DNA from: Hydrogenophaga pseudoflava
GTDB taxonomy: Bacteria > Pseudomonadota > Gammaproteobacteria > Burkholderiales > Burkholderiaceae_C
Assembly: GCF_031020795.1 (NCBI RefSeq)
Contig: NZ_JAVHJP010000001.1
Coordinates: forward strand, 470,751-534,750
DNA: 64,000 nucleotides
Direction: 5' to 3'
Of the stretch, positions 9,152 through 20,895 are shown in pieces. Position numbers and translations under genes: made by a program. The notes under the pieces are model-generated. The model made no database searches and had not been told where the DNA came from. It was given only the letters and a program-made list of their open reading frames with translations. Position 1 is the stretch's first letter, and every line of letters begins with the position of its first letter.

Positions 9152-9976
9152 TCAGGCGCTCCAGTCCACCCAGCCGAAGTGCGCGGTCAGCAGGATCAGC
9201 ACGCCGAAGGCGATCCGGTACCAGGCGAAGGGCACGAAGCTGTGGCTGGCCACATAGCGCAGCAGCCAGCGGATGCAGACCCAGGCGCTCAGAAACGCGA
9301 ACAGCAGCCCGACCGCAAACATCGGCACGTCGGCCACTGACAGCAGCGCGCGCTCCTTGTAGAGGCTGTAGGCACCGGCCCCCACCAGGATCGGGATGCC
9401 CAGGAAGAAGCTGAAGTCGGTGGCCACCTGGCGCGAGAGGCCGAACAGCATGCCGCCGATGATGGTCGAACCCGAGCGGCTGGTGCCCGGCACCAGGCCG
9501 AAGCACTGGGCCAGACCCACCTTGAGCGCGTCCAGCGGCGTCAGTTCGTCCAGCGACTGCACGCGCGCGGCCGAGGGCGGTCGGCGCTCGGCCCAGAGGA
9601 TCACGAAGGCCCCGACGATGAAAGCCACCGCCACCACCGTGGGCGTGAACAGATGCTCCTTGATCGCCTTGCCCAGCAGCAGCCCCAGCACCACGGCGGG
9701 CATGCAGCCGATCACCACGTTGAGCGCGAAGCGCTGCGCCACCCGCTCCGACGGCAGGCCGACGATGGTGGCGCGGATGCGCTTCCAGAACACGATGATC
9801 ACCGCGAAGATGGCACCGGTCTGGATCGCGATCTCGAACACCTTGGCGCGTTCGTCGTGAAAGTCCAGCAGGGTGCCGGCCAGGATCAGGTGGCCGGTGG
9901 ATGAGATCGGAAGGAATTCGGTCAGCCCTTCCACCACGCCCATGAGGGCGGCCTTGATCAGCAGCATGAGGTCCAT
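9152..9976 (-). CDS. uppP: Undecaprenyl-diphosphatase UppP (BacA family)
   Basis: Integral membrane phosphatase that converts undecaprenyl diphosphate to the monophosphate carrier for cell-wall synthesis; the activity also gives bacitracin tolerance. The 274 residues show the family signatures [15 protein letters not shown] near the N terminus and [10 protein letters not shown] in the middle, with multiple hydrophobic segments. The ATG at 9976 is the usual start for the family; the longer frame adds 10 unrelated residues. Its start lies 10 nt after the stop of the upstream DUF1439 lipoprotein gene on the same strand, so the two are probably one transcript. Confidence 0.95.
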   Translation of the reverse strand: MDLMLLIKAALMGVVEGLTEFLPISSTGHLILAGTLLDFHDERAKVFEIAIQTGAIFAVIIVFWKRIRATIVGLPSERVAQRFALNVVIGCMPAVVLGLLLGKAIKEHLFTPTVVAVAFIVGAFVILWAERRPPSAARVQSLDELTPLDALKVGLAQCFGLVPGTSRSGSTIIGGMLFGLSRQVATDFSFFLGIPILVGAGAYSLYKERALLSVADVPMFAVGLLFAFLSAWVCIRWLLRYVASHSFVPFAWYRIAFGVLILLTAHFGWVDWSA

Positions 9977-9986
9977 GGTGCGGCCC

Positions 9987-10562
9987 TCAGCGCGGCAAAG
10001 GGTCAAGGGTGAGCTGCAGGCCGCCGGGCACGACGCGCAGCGCGCCGGGCCGGTAGCCGCGGCCGGCCAGGGACTCCAGGTCTTCCTTCTTGAAGCGGTG
10101 CACCACCGCTTCGTTGAGCAGGTCCTCGGCCAGCAGGCCGCCCACCTTCTTCACCTGGGCGGCCTGAGCGGCGTTCAGGCCGTCCACGTCCAGCCGCTCG
10201 ACCCGCGCCTGCGTCAGCCGCAGCGTGGTGTCCGAGGGTTCGAAGCGCAGGCCGTAGCTCAATTCCAGCTGGCCCTTGATGTCCGACTGGCCCGGCAGGG
10301 GCAGCGCGATCAGGTAGTTCACCAGGGTGCCGACCCGGTTCTCCTCTGGCCGCATGCGCAGCCGCGGCTGGTCCAGCGTGGTCTCCAGCAGGCCCAGGTA
10401 GCGCTGCTTGACCGGAAAACGGGTGGCGATGCGCTCGAGCAACTGGGCCTCGCTGATGTTCACCTGGCGCGGGCCGGTGGGCAGGGCGTTGCAGCCGGCC
10501 AGGGCCAGCAGCGTGAGCGAAGCGGCGGCCAGCCGGCGCCGGGAGATCTCGGGCAAAGACAT
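9987..10562 (-). CDS. DUF1439 outer-membrane lipoprotein (YceB-like)
   Basis: A 191-residue predicted lipoprotein. Basic residues (SRRRLAAA), a hydrophobic stretch and the lipobox LALAGC put lipidated Cys at about residue 24; the mature part matches the DUF1439/YceB pattern ([22 protein letters not shown] and [13 protein letters not shown]). The ATG at 10562 starts exactly at the signal sequence, while the long upstream extension of the frame is a shadow. Function is not known for the family. It lies directly upstream of uppP, hinting at an envelope role. Confidence 0.85.
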   Translation of the reverse strand: MSLPEISRRRLAAASLTLLALAGCNALPTGPRQVNISEAQLLERIATRFPVKQRYLGLLETTLDQPRLRMRPEENRVGTLVNYLIALPLPGQSDIKGQLELSYGLRFEPSDTTLRLTQARVERLDVDGLNAAQAAQVKKVGGLLAEDLLNEAVVHRFKKEDLESLAGRGYRPGALRVVPGGLQLTLDPLPR

Positions 10563-10745
10563 GAAATCGGGATCCTCGAAGGCCGCCTCCCAGGGCGGAG
10601 GGCGATCGGGCGATTGTAGGAAGCCTGCATTTCGCTCCACCCCGGCGGCACTTCGCGAAGGTTTCCAGATGTTCCGTCCCGTGGCGGTGGCGGGCCACAC
10701 GGGCGGCCGGCACAGTGTGTCCATTGCCACCCGACGGAGACCTCC

Positions 10746-11000
10746 ATGCTGATCCAGTTGCTGATGAACCACCCCGAAGCAGGCGCCGAGATCCTGCGAC
10801 CCCTGCTGACCATCACAGCCATCTTCCTGCTCAAGTACGGCGTGGGTGTCGAGCTGGCCATGCAGCCCGGCCTGCGCCTGGACCCGCTCTTTGCCCTCTC
10901 GATGGCCGCCGGCTACAGCGCCCTCACCGGCCTGTTCTCGGTACGGCCCGTGGCGCTCTGGCTCATGGCCGGTCGCCCGGACCGCGCGTTGAACGGCTGA
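10746..11000 (+). CDS. Small hydrophobic membrane protein, unknown
   Basis: An 84-residue protein with two or three hydrophobic helices (about 16-36, 45-63 and 63-76). I do not recognise a family. The start ATG follows GGAGACCTCC, a clear ribosome site, and the divergent DUF1439 gene leaves a 183-nt shared promoter region upstream. It is followed at 45 nt by the 2TM-domain gene on the same strand, so it may belong to the same transcript as the two-component genes beyond. Confidence 0.6.
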   Translation: MLIQLLMNHPEAGAEILRPLLTITAIFLLKYGVGVELAMQPGLRLDPLFALSMAAGYSALTGLFSVRPVALWLMAGRPDRALNG

Positions 11001-11044
11001 GCCACCTTTCCCCAGCCCACTCTTTCATTCCACAGGAGCCTTTC

Positions 11045-11347
11045 ATGAACACCACGCCGCACGCCCCCCTGACCGACGCCAACGACATCGATCGCCTCGC
11101 CCGCCGCCGCGTCGGCGCCCGCCTGGGCTGGTTCACCCACGCCACGGTCTACCTGCTGGTCATGGGCGGCCTGACCACACTGGCTCTTTGGCAGGGCCGC
11201 CAGCCGCCGGTGGCGGCTGCGCTGGGCTGGGGCCTGGGTCTGGCGATCCACGGGCTGCGGGTGTTCGTTGCTGGCAAAGGTTCTGCCTTGCGCGAACGTC
11301 TGGTGGACGCTGAACGCCAGCGCCTGACCGCCGGCCGCCGCGCATGA
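11045..11347 (+). CDS. 2TM-domain small membrane protein
   Basis: A 100-residue protein whose core fits the 2TM domain (PF13239 type): a basic N-terminal RRVGARLGWFTHATVYLLVMGG helix, a short turn and a second helix LGWGLGLAIHGLRVFVAG, followed by a charged tail. AGGAG sits 9 nt before the ATG. Such proteins are often encoded beside LytS-type kinases or fused to them, which is the case here: the kinase gene begins 37 nt downstream. A role as partner of that kinase is inferred from position only. Confidence 0.75.
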   Translation: MNTTPHAPLTDANDIDRLARRRVGARLGWFTHATVYLLVMGGLTTLALWQGRQPPVAAALGWGLGLAIHGLRVFVAGKGSALRERLVDAERQRLTAGRRA

Positions 11348-11384
11348 CAGAATCGGCCCCGCTCTGCCAGCCACCGAATCAGCC

Positions 11385-12482
11385 ATGAAATCCGCCGTCG
11401 CCCACCGCCTGTTCGGCTGGCTGCCTGCCGACGTGCGCGAACGCACGCTGCGGCGCTTGCTGGTGATCTGGGGATTCGCATTCGCCATCGGCCTCATCCT
11501 CTGGGGCATCGGGGCACGCAGCCACCCGCTGGACATCTCGCTGGTCTACAGCTACGCGATCAGCACCTCGATCTGGTTCTTCAGCGACCCGCTGCGCGTC
11601 GCGCTGCATGGCTGGCTGCGAACACCACCGCCGCACTACTGGGCGTCCAACCTGCGTGTGTTCGCCTACATGCTGGTCGCCGCGACACTGGGCTATGCCC
11701 TGGGCACCGCCATCGGCGACGCCTATGCCGGCCGCTCGACCTGGGACATGGTCAGCCAGTCGCCCAAACGGCTGTTCGGCATCTGGTTCTCGGGCATGGT
11801 GATCTCGGGCTTCTTCGTGATGGGCTTCTACCAGCGTGCCAAGGCCGAAGACTTGCGCCGCCAGGCCACCGAGGCGCGGCTGAAGCTGCTGGAAACCCAG
11901 CTCGAACCGCACATGCTGTTCAACACCCTGGCCAACCTGCGGGTGCTGATCCAGACCGACCCGCCGCGTGCCGTGGCCATGCTCGACCGCCTGGGCGACT
12001 ACCTGCGCGCCACGCTGCGCGGCTCGCGCACCGACGCCGCCGCGGGCATCCACACCCTGGCCGACGAGTTCGCGCGGCTGGGCGACTACCTCGAACTGAT
12101 GGCGGTGCGCATGGGACCGCGGCTGGCCTTCGGCTTCGATCTGCCGGCCGGGCTGCAGTCGCACCCGGTGCCGCCGCTGCTGCTGCAGCCGCTGGTGGAA
12201 AACGCCATCCGCCACGGGCTGGAGCCGCGCGTCGAAGGGGGCCGCATCGACGTGAGCGCCCGCCAGGAGGGCCAGACGCTGCGGCTGGAGATCACCGACA
12301 CCGGCGTCGGCAAGCGGCCCTCCGCCGAACGCCCCGACACCGACGGTGGCTTCGGCCTGGCCCAGGTGCGCGAGCGCATGGCCAGCCTGCCCGGCGGCGC
12401 CGGTTCGGTGCAGGTGTCCAGCGAGCCGGGCCAGGGCACCACAGTCCGGCTCACCCTGCCACTGATTCGCAAAACCCCGTGA
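11385..12482 (+). CDS. LytS-type (His_kinase family) sensor histidine kinase
   Basis: A 365-residue membrane kinase with four hydrophobic segments (about 25-45, 52-70, 90-112 and 130-155), then the His_kinase (PF06580) motif LEPHMLFNTLANL with phospho-acceptor H176 and an ATPase domain (LLLQPLVENAIRHGLEPR, DTGVGK, GFGLAQVRERM). It lacks an extra sensory domain, so sensing is probably through the membrane part. The stop overlaps the GTG of the response-regulator gene by 4 nt, so the two form a coupled pair. Confidence 0.9.
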   Translation: MKSAVAHRLFGWLPADVRERTLRRLLVIWGFAFAIGLILWGIGARSHPLDISLVYSYAISTSIWFFSDPLRVALHGWLRTPPPHYWASNLRVFAYMLVAATLGYALGTAIGDAYAGRSTWDMVSQSPKRLFGIWFSGMVISGFFVMGFYQRAKAEDLRRQATEARLKLLETQLEPHMLFNTLANLRVLIQTDPPRAVAMLDRLGDYLRATLRGSRTDAAAGIHTLADEFARLGDYLELMAVRMGPRLAFGFDLPAGLQSHPVPPLLLQPLVENAIRHGLEPRVEGGRIDVSARQEGQTLRLEITDTGVGKRPSAERPDTDGGFGLAQVRERMASLPGGAGSVQVSSEPGQGTTVRLTLPLIRKTP

Positions 12483-13267
12483 CAACCGCCCTGATCGCCG
12501 AAGACGAACCGCTGCTGGCCGCGGCACTGCAGGCCGAGCTGGCGCGCGCCTGGCCGTCGCTGCGCATCGTGGCCCAGGTCGGCGATGGCGCGAGCGCGGT
12601 GCGCGAGGCACTCGCGCTGCGGCCGCAGGTGCTGTTTTTGGACATCCGCATGCCGGGCATGACCGGGCTGGAGGCCGCGGCCGAACTGGCCGAAGAGTGG
12701 CCGGACGACAGCCCCTTCCCCGCGCTGGTGTTCGTGACGGCCTACGACCAGTACGCGGTGCAGGCCTTCGAGGCGCAGGCGCTGGACTACGTGCTCAAGC
12801 CGGTGGTGCCCGAGCGGCTGGCCCGCACGGTGCAGCGGCTGCAGCAGCGGCTCGGTGAACCGGCCTCCGCGGCGCCGGTGGCGGCCGCGGACGACGCGGC
12901 GTTCGAGCGCCTGCGTGCCCTGCTTGCGGCGCCCGCCGCGCCCGCGCTGAAGGTGATCCAGGCCAGCGTCGGCACCACGATCCGCCTGGTGCCGGTGGAC
13001 GAGGTGCTGGTGTTCGAGGCGGCCGACAAGTACGTGCGGGTGCTGACCGGCGAGGCCGAGCTGCTGATCCGCACGCCGCTGAAGGACCTGGTGCCGCAAC
13101 TGGACCCCGAGGTGTTCTGGCAGGTGCACCGGGGCACCGTGGTGCGCGCCACCGCGATCCGCGCCGCGCACCGCGACGAGGCGGGCAAGCTGAGCCTGGA
13201 GGTGGCTGGCTTGAAGGAACGGGTGCCTGTCAGCCGGCTTTACGCGGGGCGTTTTCGGGCGATGTGA
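12479..13267 (+). CDS. LytTR-family response regulator
   Basis: A 262-residue regulator: receiver domain (residues 1-120) with acidic pocket E8-D9-E10, phospho-acceptor D55 in LFLDIRMPGMTG, T85 in FVTAYD and K107 in LKPV; then an Ala-rich linker and a LytTR DNA-binding domain (about 160-260: IRLVPVDEVLVFEAADKYVRV, WQVHRGTVV, PVSRLYAGRFR). It starts with GTG inside the kinase stop. LytTR regulators bind pairs of direct repeats upstream of targets; no targets can be named from this window. Known relatives include AlgR and LytR-type envelope or virulence regulators. Confidence 0.92.
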   Translation: MTTALIAEDEPLLAAALQAELARAWPSLRIVAQVGDGASAVREALALRPQVLFLDIRMPGMTGLEAAAELAEEWPDDSPFPALVFVTAYDQYAVQAFEAQALDYVLKPVVPERLARTVQRLQQRLGEPASAAPVAAADDAAFERLRALLAAPAAPALKVIQASVGTTIRLVPVDEVLVFEAADKYVRVLTGEAELLIRTPLKDLVPQLDPEVFWQVHRGTVVRATAIRAAHRDEAGKLSLEVAGLKERVPVSRLYAGRFRAM

Positions 13268-13311
13268 CGTTTTCGCTCATCGACCTCGCGTCATGCGGGT
13301 GGTGAGGCCGG

Positions 13312-13636
13312 CGTTCTCCGGCTCACGCTCGCGGGCGACAGCCCTTGGTCCGCTCGCATGCTGTCGTCAACCAGATCGTTGGCACGCTTGCTCTGTGGTA
13401 ACCGCGAATGGAGCCTGCGCCCGCCGACCTCACCGCCCGCATGCAAGGCGACCTGGACACTCGAAGAGAGAAATGGCCTTGTTTCTTCGCACGCCCACCC
13501 GTCAGCGGGGCTGGGACGTGGGGAGTCTGGGCGCAGGCTCCATTCGCGGTTGCCCACACGGCCGAGCACAGGCCCCGTGTCGACGAAGTAGAAGCGGCAA
13601 ACAGGAACCGACGCCCGCGAGGTGAGCCGGAGAACG
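13312..13636. repeat. Long imperfect palindrome (about 325 nt)
   Basis: The segment between the LytTR and hutC genes folds back on itself around position 13475. Matching arms: 13312-13326 with 13622-13636 (15 of 15), 13400-13422 with 13529-13551 (23 of 23) and 13462-13467 with 13484-13489 (6 of 6); segments between are diverged. In addition a 14-nt unit at 13510-13523 recurs inverted at 13641-13654. Frames are open on both strands only because of the high GC; I see no gene. It looks like a non-coding repeat element (MITE- or BIME-like) but no transposase-style termini or target duplication are visible. Confidence 0.75.
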
Positions 13637-13681
13637 GGCACCCCACGTCCCAGCCCACCCAAAAACGCAGGCAAAAAAGAT

Positions 13682-14383
13682 TCAGAAACTCCCAGTGAAC
13701 TGGTACCGCGAAGCCGGATGCCACATGGCAGCCACAGATGCGACTTTGCCCATGGACCGCGTCTGCCGCCGCAGCACCAGGCACGGTTCACCGGGAGGCA
13801 TCGCCAGCATGTCGGCCACAGCCTGCGGCGGATGCAGGGCCTCGATCACGAACGACACGCCCTGCAGCGGCGCCACCCGCATCAGATAGGCGTTGGGCGT
13901 CTGCGAGGTGAAGTCCTGCGTCAGGTAATCCGGCGCCACCTCCGGGTTCACATGCCGGTCCTCCACCTGGATCGGCTGGTCGTTCTCGAAGTGCACCACC
14001 ACCGAATGGAACAGCGTGTGGCCGGGCGACACGCCGAACGCGCGCCCCAGCGCCTCGCCCGCCTTCACCCGCTCCAGCCGGTGCAGCTCGCTGCGGTGCC
14101 GGTGGCCACGCGCCGCGATCTCCTCGGCGATGTTGCGGATCTCCACCAGCGTGGCCTGGTACTTCTGCTGCGCCACATAGGTGCCCGAGCCCTGCACCCG
14201 CTCGACGATCTGCTCTTCGCTCAGCTCGCGGATGGCGCGGTTCACTGTCATGCGCGAGACGCCGAACTCGCGCGCCAGCGCCTCCTCGCCCGGGATCGCG
14301 TCGCCCTCTTTCCAGGTCCCGTCGTGGATGCGCGCCAGCACGTGGCGCTTGATGGTTTCGTAGGCGGGCAGCTTGTCGGACAT
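13682..14383 (-). CDS. hutC: Histidine utilization repressor HutC
   Basis: GntR-family repressor of the hut genes that releases DNA on binding urocanate. The 233 residues hold an N-terminal winged helix (about 5-70: YETIKRHVLARIHDGTW, EEALAREFGVSRMTVNRAIREL) and a C-terminal UTRA effector domain with the HutC-typical QVEDRHVNPEVAPDYL and MPPGEPCLVLRRQT. The ATG at 14383 gives the standard length. It is transcribed away from the catabolic operon, and the shared 127-nt region carries a promoter and a TGTATATACA dyad likely to be its operator. Confidence 0.95.
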   Translation of the reverse strand: MSDKLPAYETIKRHVLARIHDGTWKEGDAIPGEEALAREFGVSRMTVNRAIRELSEEQIVERVQGSGTYVAQQKYQATLVEIRNIAEEIAARGHRHRSELHRLERVKAGEALGRAFGVSPGHTLFHSVVVHFENDQPIQVEDRHVNPEVAPDYLTQDFTSQTPNAYLMRVAPLQGVSFVIEALHPPQAVADMLAMPPGEPCLVLRRQTRSMGKVASVAAMWHPASRYQFTGSF

Positions 14384-14418
14384 AGGGTTATCCCGGGTTC
14401 GCCAGGCGATCAATGGTC

Positions 14419-14447
14419 TTGACAGGCCGGATTCTGGCCCATAAAGT
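14419..14447 (+). promoter_or_regulatory. Predicted sigma-70 promoter of the hut operon
   Basis: TTGACA (14419-14424), a 17-nt spacer and TAAAGT (14442-14447) make a near-consensus promoter reading into the YjiH-hutUHDIG genes, 63 nt before the first ATG. The operator-like dyad begins at the next base, so a bound repressor would cover the start of transcription. Confidence 0.7.
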
Positions 14448-14457
14448 TGTATATACA
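14448..14457. promoter_or_regulatory. Candidate HutC operator
   Basis: TGTATATACA is a perfect 10-bp dyad abutting the -10 box. Known HutC sites in Pseudomonas contain the similar TGTATA half. Placement between the divergent hutC and hut operon fits repression of the operon and perhaps autoregulation. Confidence 0.65.
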
Positions 14458-14510
14458 TTTCAACCGGACAGACTTGAAAGTTGTCTGCCAGACCAGCCAG
14501 GAGACACCGC

Positions 14511-15836
14511 ATGAACACCAGCGTCGCCGCCGCCAACGCCCCCAACCCCACCGCCGCCCTGCGCATGCTGGCCTACAGCAGCCTCGGGCTGGTGATGTTC
14601 TTCCTGCCAGTGGAGATCGCCGGCAAGTCCACCATCCTGTTCGACCACGCCGCCACCTGGCTGGCCACGCAGCAGCGGCCGCTGGCCATTGCCTTCGTGC
14701 TGGCGCTCATGGCCTGGGGCGCGGCCGCGCCCTTCGTCAAGGGCGGCTGGCGCTCCAGCACCACCGTCGCCGTGTTCAGCGTGCTCAAGGTGCTGGGCCT
14801 GGTGCTGGCGCTGATGTACCTCAGCGGCACCGGTCCGGCCGTGCTGTTCCAGAAGGACATGCTGCCCTTCCTGTTCGACAAGCTCGCGCTCACCGTGGGC
14901 CTGATCGTGCCGCTGGGCGCGGTCGCCCTGGCCTTTCTGGTCGGCTTCGGCCTGCTGGAGCTGGTGGGCGTGCTGATGCAGCCCGTCATGCGCCCCATCT
15001 GGCGCACGCCCGGCCACTCGGCCATCGACGCCGTGGCGTCTTTCGTAGGCAGCTACTCGGTGGGCCTGCTGATCACCAACCGCGTCTACCTCGAAGGCAA
15101 GTACACGGCCCGCGAGGCGGCCATCATCGCCACCGGCTTCTCCACCGTCTCGGCCGCCTTCATGATCATCGTGGCCAAGACGCTGAACCTGATGGACGCG
15201 TGGAACTTCTACTTCTGGTCCACCTTCGTCATCGCCTTCGCGGTCACCGCCGTCACCGCCTGGATTCCGCCGATCTCGCGCATGGACCACAGCGGCGGCA
15301 TGAGCGATGCCCTGCCCGCCGGCCGCGGCCGCTGGCAGGCCGCCTGGGACGCCGGCATGCACCAGGCCCGCAGCGCACCGTCGATCGGGCGCGTGCTCGC
15401 CGAGAACCTGCGCGACGGCATCGCCATGGCCAGCGCCGTGGTGCCCACCATCCTGGCCGTGGGCCTGATCGGCCTGCTGCTGGCGCGCTACACGCCGGTG
15501 TTCGACCTGCTGGGCCTGCTGCTCGTGCCCTTCGTCTGGATCGCCGGTCTGGCCGAACCCATGCTGACCGCCAAGGCGCTGGCCTCGGGCCTGGCCGAGA
15601 TGTTCCTGCCCGCCATCCAGCTCAAGGGCGCCGACCCGGTGGTGCGCTACGTCGCCGCCGTGGTTTCGGTCAGCTCGGTGCTGTTCTTCTCCGGCTCGAT
15701 CCCCTGCGTGCTGGCCACGCGCATCCCGCTGTCGCTGCGCCAGATGGTCGCCATCTGGTTTGTGCGCACCGTGCTCAGCCTGCTGATGGCCGCCGCCATC
15801 GGCCACATTGCCCTCGCCCAAGGCTGGATCGCCTGA
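14511..15836 (+). CDS. YjiH-family membrane transporter of the hut operon
   Basis: A 441-residue integral membrane protein with about ten hydrophobic segments. It matches the YjiH family, which has a nucleoside-recognition (GATE) domain, as seen in [40 protein letters not shown]. As the first gene of the histidine operon, directly behind the HutC-controlled promoter, it is probably the histidine or urocanate uptake protein in place of the usual HutT-type permease; this is inference from position. The ATG at 14511 follows GGAGACACCGC. hutU starts 25 nt after its stop. Confidence 0.82.
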   Translation: MNTSVAAANAPNPTAALRMLAYSSLGLVMFFLPVEIAGKSTILFDHAATWLATQQRPLAIAFVLALMAWGAAAPFVKGGWRSSTTVAVFSVLKVLGLVLALMYLSGTGPAVLFQKDMLPFLFDKLALTVGLIVPLGAVALAFLVGFGLLELVGVLMQPVMRPIWRTPGHSAIDAVASFVGSYSVGLLITNRVYLEGKYTAREAAIIATGFSTVSAAFMIIVAKTLNLMDAWNFYFWSTFVIAFAVTAVTAWIPPISRMDHSGGMSDALPAGRGRWQAAWDAGMHQARSAPSIGRVLAENLRDGIAMASAVVPTILAVGLIGLLLARYTPVFDLLGLLLVPFVWIAGLAEPMLTAKALASGLAEMFLPAIQLKGADPVVRYVAAVVSVSSVLFFSGSIPCVLATRIPLSLRQMVAIWFVRTVLSLLMAAAIGHIALAQGWIA

Positions 15837-15861
15837 TCCCGCCACCTTTCAGGAGTCCAAC

Positions 15862-17555
<1,694 letters not shown>

Positions 17556-17559
<4 letters not shown>

Positions 17560-19112
17560 CACTTCCTGCCATGACACACACCCTCACCCTGAACCCCGGC
17601 CAGATGACCCTGGCCGACCTGCGCGCCGTCTGGCAGCAGCCCGTCACCGTCGCGCTGAACGGAGACGCCCGAGCCGCCATCGACGCCTCGGCCGCCGCCA
17701 TCCACGCCATCGTCGCCAAGGGCGATGCGGCCTACGGCATCAACACCGGCTTTGGCAAGCTGGCCAAGACCCGCATCCCCGACGAGCAGCTGGAGCAGTT
17801 GCAGCGCAACCTGATCCTGTCGCACTCGGTCGGCACTGGCGAGCCCATGAGCGACGCCACCGTGCGTCTGGTGATGCTGATGAAGGCGGCCAGCCTGGCG
17901 CGCGGTTATTCGGGCGTGCGCCCGGTGGTCATCGACACCCTGCTGGCATTGCTGAATGCGGGCGTGGTGCCGGTGATCCCGGTCAAGGGCTCGGTGGGTG
18001 CCTCGGGCGACCTCGCGCCGCTGTCGCACATGACGCTGGCGCTGATGGGCGAAGGCCCGGTGCGCGTGAACGGCGAGATCCGCCCCGCCGCCGAGGCGCT
18101 GAAAGCCGCCGGCATCGCGCCGCTGACGCTGGCCGCCAAGGAGGGCCTGGCGCTCATCAACGGCACCCAGGTCTCGACCGCGCTCGCGCTGCACGGCCTG
18201 TTCATGGCGGAGCGCCTGCTCGAAGCCGGCACCGCCATCGGCGCGCTCTGCGTCGACGCCGCCAAGGGCAGCGACGCGCCGTTCGACCCGCGCATCCACG
18301 CCGCGCGCGGCCAGCCCGGCCAGATCGCGCAGGCCGCCGTCACGCGCGCGCTGCTGCAGGGCAGCGCCATCCGCCGCTCGCACCGCGACAACGACGAGCG
18401 CGTTCAGGACCCCTACAGCCTGCGCTGCCAGCCCCAGGTCATGGGCGCCTGCCGCGACCTGATCACCAACGCCGCGCGCACCCTGCTGACCGAAGCCAAT
18501 GCCGTGACCGACAACCCGCTGGTGTTCACCGACACGAACGAGGTGCTGTCCGGTGGCAACTTCCACGCCGAGCCGGTCGCCTTCGCGGCCGACACGCTGG
18601 CGCTGGCCATCAGCGAGATCGGCGCCATCTCCGAACGCCGCATCGCGCTGCTGATCGACAGCACGCTCTCGGGCCTGCCGCCCTTCCTGGTGGACAACCC
18701 GGGCCTCAACAGCGGCTTCATGATCGCCCACGTCACGGCCGCCGCGCTCGCTTCGGAGAACAAGTCGCACGCCCACCCCGCCAGCGTCGACAGCCTGCCC
18801 ACCAGCGCCAACCAGGAAGACCACGTGAGCATGGCCACCTACGCCGGCCGCCGCCTGGCCGAGATGGCCGACAACACCGCCACCATCCTCGGCATCGAGT
18901 GGCTGGCCGCTGCGCAGGGTGTGGACTTCCACCGCCCACTGGCCACCTCGCCGCGCCTGCAGGCCACGCAGGCCACGCTGCGCGCCCGCGTGCCGTTCTA
19001 CGACCAGGACCGCCTGTTCGCGCCCGACATCGAGGCCGCGCGCAGCCTGGTGCTGCAAGGCCATGCCACCGACGGCAATGCCGACGCGCTGGCCGGCCTC
19101 TGGACGCATTGA
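17556..19112 (+). CDS. hutH: Histidine ammonia-lyase
   Basis: First enzyme of histidine breakdown, releasing ammonia to give urocanate. The electrophilic MIO cofactor forms from A149-S150-G151 in [39 protein letters not shown] and the [11 protein letters not shown] segment are typical. The listed ATG overlaps the hutU stop (ATGA); a second ATG at 17571 (MTHTLTL) would give 513 residues, the more common family length, and is equally possible. Translation is coupled to hutU in either case. Confidence 0.97.
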
Positions 19113-19117
19113 GTGCC

Positions 19118-19690
19118 ATGCAGCAGCTCAGCACCTGCGACGTCGCCCCCGTGCCCTGGCGCAACGGCGGCGGCCTCACGCGCGAGCTGCTGGCCTGGCC
19201 CTCGCCGCAGGCCTGGTGCTGCCGCCTCAGCGTGGCGGACATTGGCAGCGACGGTCCGTTTTCGGCCTTCCCCGGCGTGGTCCGCCACTTCGTGGTGCTC
19301 GACGGCGATGGTGTGGTGCTGGACTTCGCCGGCCGCAAGGTCGAGCAACGCCCCGGTGACGCGCCACTGGTGTTCGACGGCGCCACCGCCCCCGGCTGCC
19401 GCCTGCTGGGTGGCCCGGTGCGCGACCTCAACCTGATGTGCCGCGGCGGGCACGGCGCGCTGCGGCCCGTCGAGGGCGCCTGGCGGCCACCGCATCGGGG
19501 GCTCGCCGGCCTGTTCACCCGCGTGAGTGGTACCTGGCGCGCCGGCGCCGATGTGCTTGCGTTGCCCGCGCAGACCCTGCTCACCGCCGACCCCGTCGAC
19601 GGCACGCCCTGGACCTTCGAACCCGATGCCCCCACCGCCCTGTCCGGCTGGTGGTTCAGCCACGCGCTCAGCCCCGAGGACACCCACTGA
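19118..19690 (+). CDS. hutD: HutD family protein
   Basis: A 190-residue cupin-fold protein of the HutD family. Typical features are [13 protein letters not shown] at the N terminus, [22 protein letters not shown] and the DLNLMCRGG segment. HutD is not an enzyme of the pathway; work in Pseudomonas suggests it limits excess hut activity, perhaps by binding formylglutamate. It starts 5 nt after hutH and its stop overlaps the hutI start by one base (TGATG), so it belongs to the same coupled operon. Confidence 0.9.
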   Translation: MQQLSTCDVAPVPWRNGGGLTRELLAWPSPQAWCCRLSVADIGSDGPFSAFPGVVRHFVVLDGDGVVLDFAGRKVEQRPGDAPLVFDGATAPGCRLLGGPVRDLNLMCRGGHGALRPVEGAWRPPHRGLAGLFTRVSGTWRAGADVLALPAQTLLTADPVDGTPWTFEPDAPTALSGWWFSHALSPEDTH

Positions 19691-20895
19691 TGAACACCCC
19701 CCAACTCTGGCGCAACGCCCGCCTCGCCACGCTGACCGGTGATGGCTGGGGCCTGGTCGACGACGGTGCCCTGCTCACCGAAGGCGAGCGCATCGCCTGG
19801 GCCGGCCCCCTGTCCGAACTGCCCGCCGCGGTCCGTGCGGCGCAGGACCACGACCTCGGCGGCCTGCTCGTTACGCCCGGCCTGGTCGACTGCCACACCC
19901 ACCTGGTCTACGGCGGCCACCGCGCGGCCGAGGCGGAGATGCGGCTGAACGGTGCGAGCTATGAAGCCATCGCCCGCGCAGGCGGCGGCATCCGGTCCAC
20001 CGTCGCCGCCACGCGCGCCGCCAGCGACGACGAGTTGTTCGCCAGCGCCGCCCGGCGCCTGCGGGCGCTGATGGCCGAAGGCGTGACCACGCTGGAAATC
20101 AAGTCGGGTTACGGCCTGTCGCTGGAGGCCGAGGCGCGCTGCCTGCGCGTGGCGCGCCAGCTCGGCAGCGACCGCCGCGTCGACGTGCGCACCACCTTCC
20201 TCGGCGCCCACGCCCTGCCGCCGGAGTTCGAGGGCCGAGCGGACGACTACATCACGGCCGTCTGCGAGTGGCTGCCGGCGCTGCACGCCCAGGGCCTGGT
20301 CGACGCGGTCGACGCCTTCTGCGAGCACATCGGCTTCACCCCGGCCCAGACCCGGCGCGTGTTCGAGGCCGCACGGGCGCTGGGCCTACCGGTGAAGCTG
20401 CACGCCGAACAGCTCTCCGACCAGGGCGGCGCCGCGCTCGCCGCCTCGTTCGGCGCACTCTCCTGCGACCACCTGGAACACCTGAGCAACGAGGGCATCG
20501 CGGCCATGAAGGCCGCCGGCAGCGTCGCCGTGCTGCTGCCGGGCGCCTTCTACATGCTGCGCGAAACCAGGCTGCCACCGATTGCCGCGCTGCGCGAGGC
20601 CGGCGTGCCGATGGCGGTGTCCACCGACCACAACCCCGGCACCTCGCCCGGCCTCTCGCTGCTGCTGGCGGCCCACATGGCCTGCACGTTCTTCCGGCTC
20701 ACGCCACTCGAAGCCGTGCGCGGCATCACCGTGCAGGCCGCGCGGGCGCTCGGCCTGCACGACCGCGGCGTGCTCGCCGCCGGACTGCGCGCCGACTTCG
20801 TGGCCTGGGACCTCGACCACCCGAACGAACTGGCCTACTGGTTCGGCCACAACCCCTGCCGCCGCGCCGTGGTGGCGGGCACGGAGCGCATATGA
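19690..20895 (+). CDS. hutI: Imidazolonepropionase
   Basis: Amidohydrolase-fold enzyme that opens 4-imidazolone-5-propionate to N-formimidoyl-L-glutamate. In 401 residues it shows the metal site H69-x-H71 ([12 protein letters not shown]), the substrate loop [27 protein letters not shown] with a metal-binding His, and [11 protein letters not shown] with the catalytic Asp. The ATG at 19690 overlaps the hutD stop; the longer upstream frame is shadow. The stop overlaps the hutG start by 4 nt. Confidence 0.97.
   Translation: MNTPQLWRNARLATLTGDGWGLVDDGALLTEGERIAWAGPLSELPAAVRAAQDHDLGGLLVTPGLVDCHTHLVYGGHRAAEAEMRLNGASYEAIARAGGGIRSTVAATRAASDDELFASAARRLRALMAEGVTTLEIKSGYGLSLEAEARCLRVARQLGSDRRVDVRTTFLGAHALPPEFEGRADDYITAVCEWLPALHAQGLVDAVDAFCEHIGFTPAQTRRVFEAARALGLPVKLHAEQLSDQGGAALAASFGALSCDHLEHLSNEGIAAMKAAGSVAVLLPGAFYMLRETRLPPIAALREAGVPMAVSTDHNPGTSPGLSLLLAAHMACTFFRLTPLEAVRGITVQAARALGLHDRGVLAAGLRADFVAWDLDHPNELAYWFGHNPCRRAVVAGTERI

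Noticed and set aside
13291..13791. Open frames on both strands in the 13.3-13.8 kb gap, up to 166 codons
   Set aside because: They mirror the palindrome, have no ribosome site or family resemblance and run into hutC; the high GC alone keeps the frames open.
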